From Acidobacteriota bacterium (lineage in GTDB: Bacteria > Acidobacteriota > Terriglobia > UBA7540), in contig JAJXZM010000357.1 in NCBI GenBank assembly GCA_021780055.1, forward strand, positions 1 to 5,294: a stretch of 5,294 bases of DNA, in the 5' to 3' direction. The first letter of the stretch is position 1, and the number at the start of each line of letters is the position of its first letter. Positions 3,822 to 5,294 of the stretch are shown here, one piece after another. Position numbers and translations under genes: made by a program. The notes beneath the pieces were generated by a model. It did no database searches and had not been told where the DNA came from. It saw only the letters and a list, made by a program, of their open reading frames with translations.

Positions 3822-5294
3822 ATGACTGCCAAAACGCAGCCGCTCGCCTGGGCACACCCTCTTGTTCGTGACTGGTTTGCGGATCGATTTGGATCGCCCA
3901 CTGAACCACAGGAGCAGGGCTGGCCGCACATTGTGGCGGGAAGAGACGTTCTGATCTCCGCCCCGACCGGTTCCGGCAAGACGCTTGCGGCATTTCTTGC
4001 CTGCATAGACCGCCTGGTCCGCCAGGGAATTGAAGGCGCTCTTCCTGACCACGTTACAGTTCTTTACGCCTCGCCGCTGAAGGCCCTTGGAAACGACATT
4101 CACAAAAACCTTGAGATTCCTTTGCATGGAATCCTGGACCTTGCTGCGCAGCGCGGAATAGACCTGCCCAATATTCGCACTGCGGTCCGCTCCGGCGACA
4201 CGCTGCCGCCCGAACGCCGAGCCATGCTGAAACAGCCCCCACAGATTCTGGTGACGACACCCGAGTCGCTTTACATCCTGCTCACGGCAGAAAAGAGCCG
4301 GGCAATTCTGCGACATGTTGAGACGGTGATCGTGGACGAAATCCACGCCGTGGCGGACGACAAGCGGGGCGCCCATCTGGCTCTCTCGCTTGAAAGGCTG
4401 GACGCGCTGGTGCAAGGCGCAAACCCGGGGCGCCGCGCCGCAGTCAGAATTGGGCTCTCCGCCACGCAGAATCCTATCGAAGAAGTAGCGCGATTCCTGG
4501 CTGGCTCGGAACGGGCCTTGCCTGTGGTCGTGGATGTGGGCAACCGGCGCTCGATGGACCTCGCTGTGGAAGTTCCCGCGGGTGAACTTGGCCCCGTGGC
4601 CAGTGAAGAAATGTGGGGAGACGTTTATGGCCGTATCACCGAGCTTGCGCTTGAGCACCGTTCTACTCTGGTCTTTGTTAACACGCGGCGACTGGTGGAA
4701 CGCCTGGCACATCAACTTGCCGGACGGTTGGGTGAAGAAGCGGTTGCGGCGCATCATGGCAGTCTCTCGCGCAAACTGAGGCTTGAGGCGGAAAAGAGGC
4801 TGAAGTCCGGCGAAGCACGCGTGATGGTAGCCACTGCGTCCCTCGAACTGGGAATTGATATCGGGATGGTGGACCTGGTGTGCCAGATCAGCTCGCCGCG
4901 TTCCATCGGAGTGGCGCTGCAGCGCATCGGGCGCGCTGGACACTGGCGGGGCGCGGTGCCGAAGGGCCGTCTTTTCGCAATGACCAGGGATGACTTGGTC
5001 GAGTGCGCGGCGCTGGTGCGCGCCATTCGCCACGGGGAACTGGACCGGCTTGAAATTCCCGATGCTCCGCTCGACATCCTGGCGCAGCAGATCGTTGCCA
5101 TGTGCGCCTGCGAGGAATGGATTGAAGATGATCTGTATCGGGTCGTGCGGCGAGCTCATCCCTACAGCAATCTTTCGCGGGGCGACTTCGAAGAAATCGT
5201 CACGATGCTTTCGGAAGGCATCTCCGCGCGGCGCGGACGGCACGCCGCATTGCTTTTTCGGGACCGCGTTAACGGACGGCTGCGCGGCCGCCGA
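3822..5294 (+). CDS. lhr: Lhr-type ATP-dependent DEXH helicase, N-terminal 491 residues (3' end outside window)
   Basis: A superfamily 2 helicase of the Lhr (large helicase-related) family: ATP-dependent 3'-to-5' translocases that unwind DNA and RNA:DNA hybrids and act in DNA repair. All core motifs are intact: Walker [10 protein letters not shown] (46-54), Ia [11 protein letters not shown] (82-92), Lhr-typical RSGDT (123-127), Ib TPESLY (146-151), II DEIH (172-175), III SAT (213-215), [10 protein letters not shown] (283-290), [13 protein letters not shown] (338-349), [10 protein letters not shown] (367-374). [10 protein letters not shown] and [16 protein letters not shown] closely follow E. 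coli Lhr, favouring classical Lhr over ligase-associated DEXH helicases. From about residue 415 (PLDILAQQ) the Lhr winged-helix region begins. Family members run from about 900 (Lhr-core) to 1,500 residues, so half or more is missing here and the subtype is undecided. The ATG at 3822 is the only good start: an in-frame stop lies four codons upstream, and the helicase core begins at the normal distance. No Shine-Dalgarno is seen. Confidence 0.95.
   Translation, partial: MTAKTQPLAWAHPLVRDWFADRFGSPTEPQEQGWPHIVAGRDVLISAPTGSGKTLAAFLACIDRLVRQGIEGALPDHVTVLYASPLKALGNDIHKNLEIPLHGILDLAAQRGIDLPNIRTAVRSGDTLPPERRAMLKQPPQILVTTPESLYILLTAEKSRAILRHVETVIVDEIHAVADDKRGAHLALSLERLDALVQGANPGRRAAVRIGLSATQNPIEEVARFLAGSERALPVVVDVGNRRSMDLAVEVPAGELGPVASEEMWGDVYGRITELALEHRSTLVFVNTRRLVERLAHQLAGRLGEEAVAAHHGSLSRKLRLEAEKRLKSGEARVMVATASLELGIDIGMVDLVCQISSPRSIGVALQRIGRAGHWRGAVPKGRLFAMTRDDLVECAALVRAIRHGELDRLEIPDAPLDILAQQIVAMCACEEWIEDDLYRVVRRAHPYSNLSRGDFEEIVTMLSEGISARRGRHAALLFRDRVNGRLRGRR

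Noticed and set aside
3750..5243. A 497-codon open frame on the minus strand
   Set aside because: It lies antisense to lhr, whose plus-strand frame carries every helicase motif. The minus-strand translation shows no domain and has the composition expected of a GC-rich antisense shadow.
1..5294. tRNA or rRNA genes, CRISPR arrays, insertion sequences, integrase sites, toxin-antitoxin or defence genes
   Set aside because: None recognised on either strand. No transposase-like frame, no regularly spaced repeats and no tRNA cloverleaf or CCA-end pattern was seen.

Overview
The window holds two confidently identified genes cut by its edges (gldA on the left, lhr on the right), two complete genes (a small GYD-domain protein and a Tat-type alpha/beta hydrolase), and one clearly broken gene (a SnoaL/DUF4440-like lipoprotein remnant). 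The moderately GC-rich sequence, Shine-Dalgarno sites and gene families point to a bacterium. Loosely packed genes, a GYD protein, a DUF4440-type lipoprotein and a secreted hydrolase would fit a soil lineage such as Acidobacteriota, but that assignment is inference; nothing here fixes the taxon.

Layout. Positions 1-1794 are read leftward: the N-terminal 264 residues of glycerol dehydrogenase (1-792, stop outside the window), a 407-base gap with a candidate gldA promoter (950-978) and a hairpin (1121-1149), the GYD gene (1200-1496), and the lipoprotein remnant (1561-1794). Positions 1795-2407 form a 613-base divergent intergenic region with several inverted repeats, a consensus ribosome-binding site in front of a six-codon ORF, and a weak candidate rightward promoter. 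Reading rightward, the hydrolase occupies 2408-3370. A 451-base gap follows, with a possible leftward protein remnant (3472-3543), a C-rich tract whose complement is a canonical G-quadruplex motif (3687-3735), a dyad (3759-3779) and a -10-like box 6 bases before the lhr start. lhr runs from 3822 off the right edge with all helicase core motifs through VI intact.

The genes do not form an obvious pathway. gldA is central carbon metabolism (glycerol to dihydroxyacetone), lhr is DNA repair/nucleic-acid remodelling, the hydrolase is probably exported, and the GYD protein has no assigned role. About 29% of the window is noncoding and a further 4% is a pseudogene, so this looks like a loosely packed, partly decaying chromosomal stretch rather than a defence island, prophage or biosynthetic cluster. 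I found no convincing new multi-gene system. The most interesting local signals are the stepwise decay of the lipoprotein gene and the regulatory-looking DNA in front of lhr (G4 motif, dyad, possible leaderless start).
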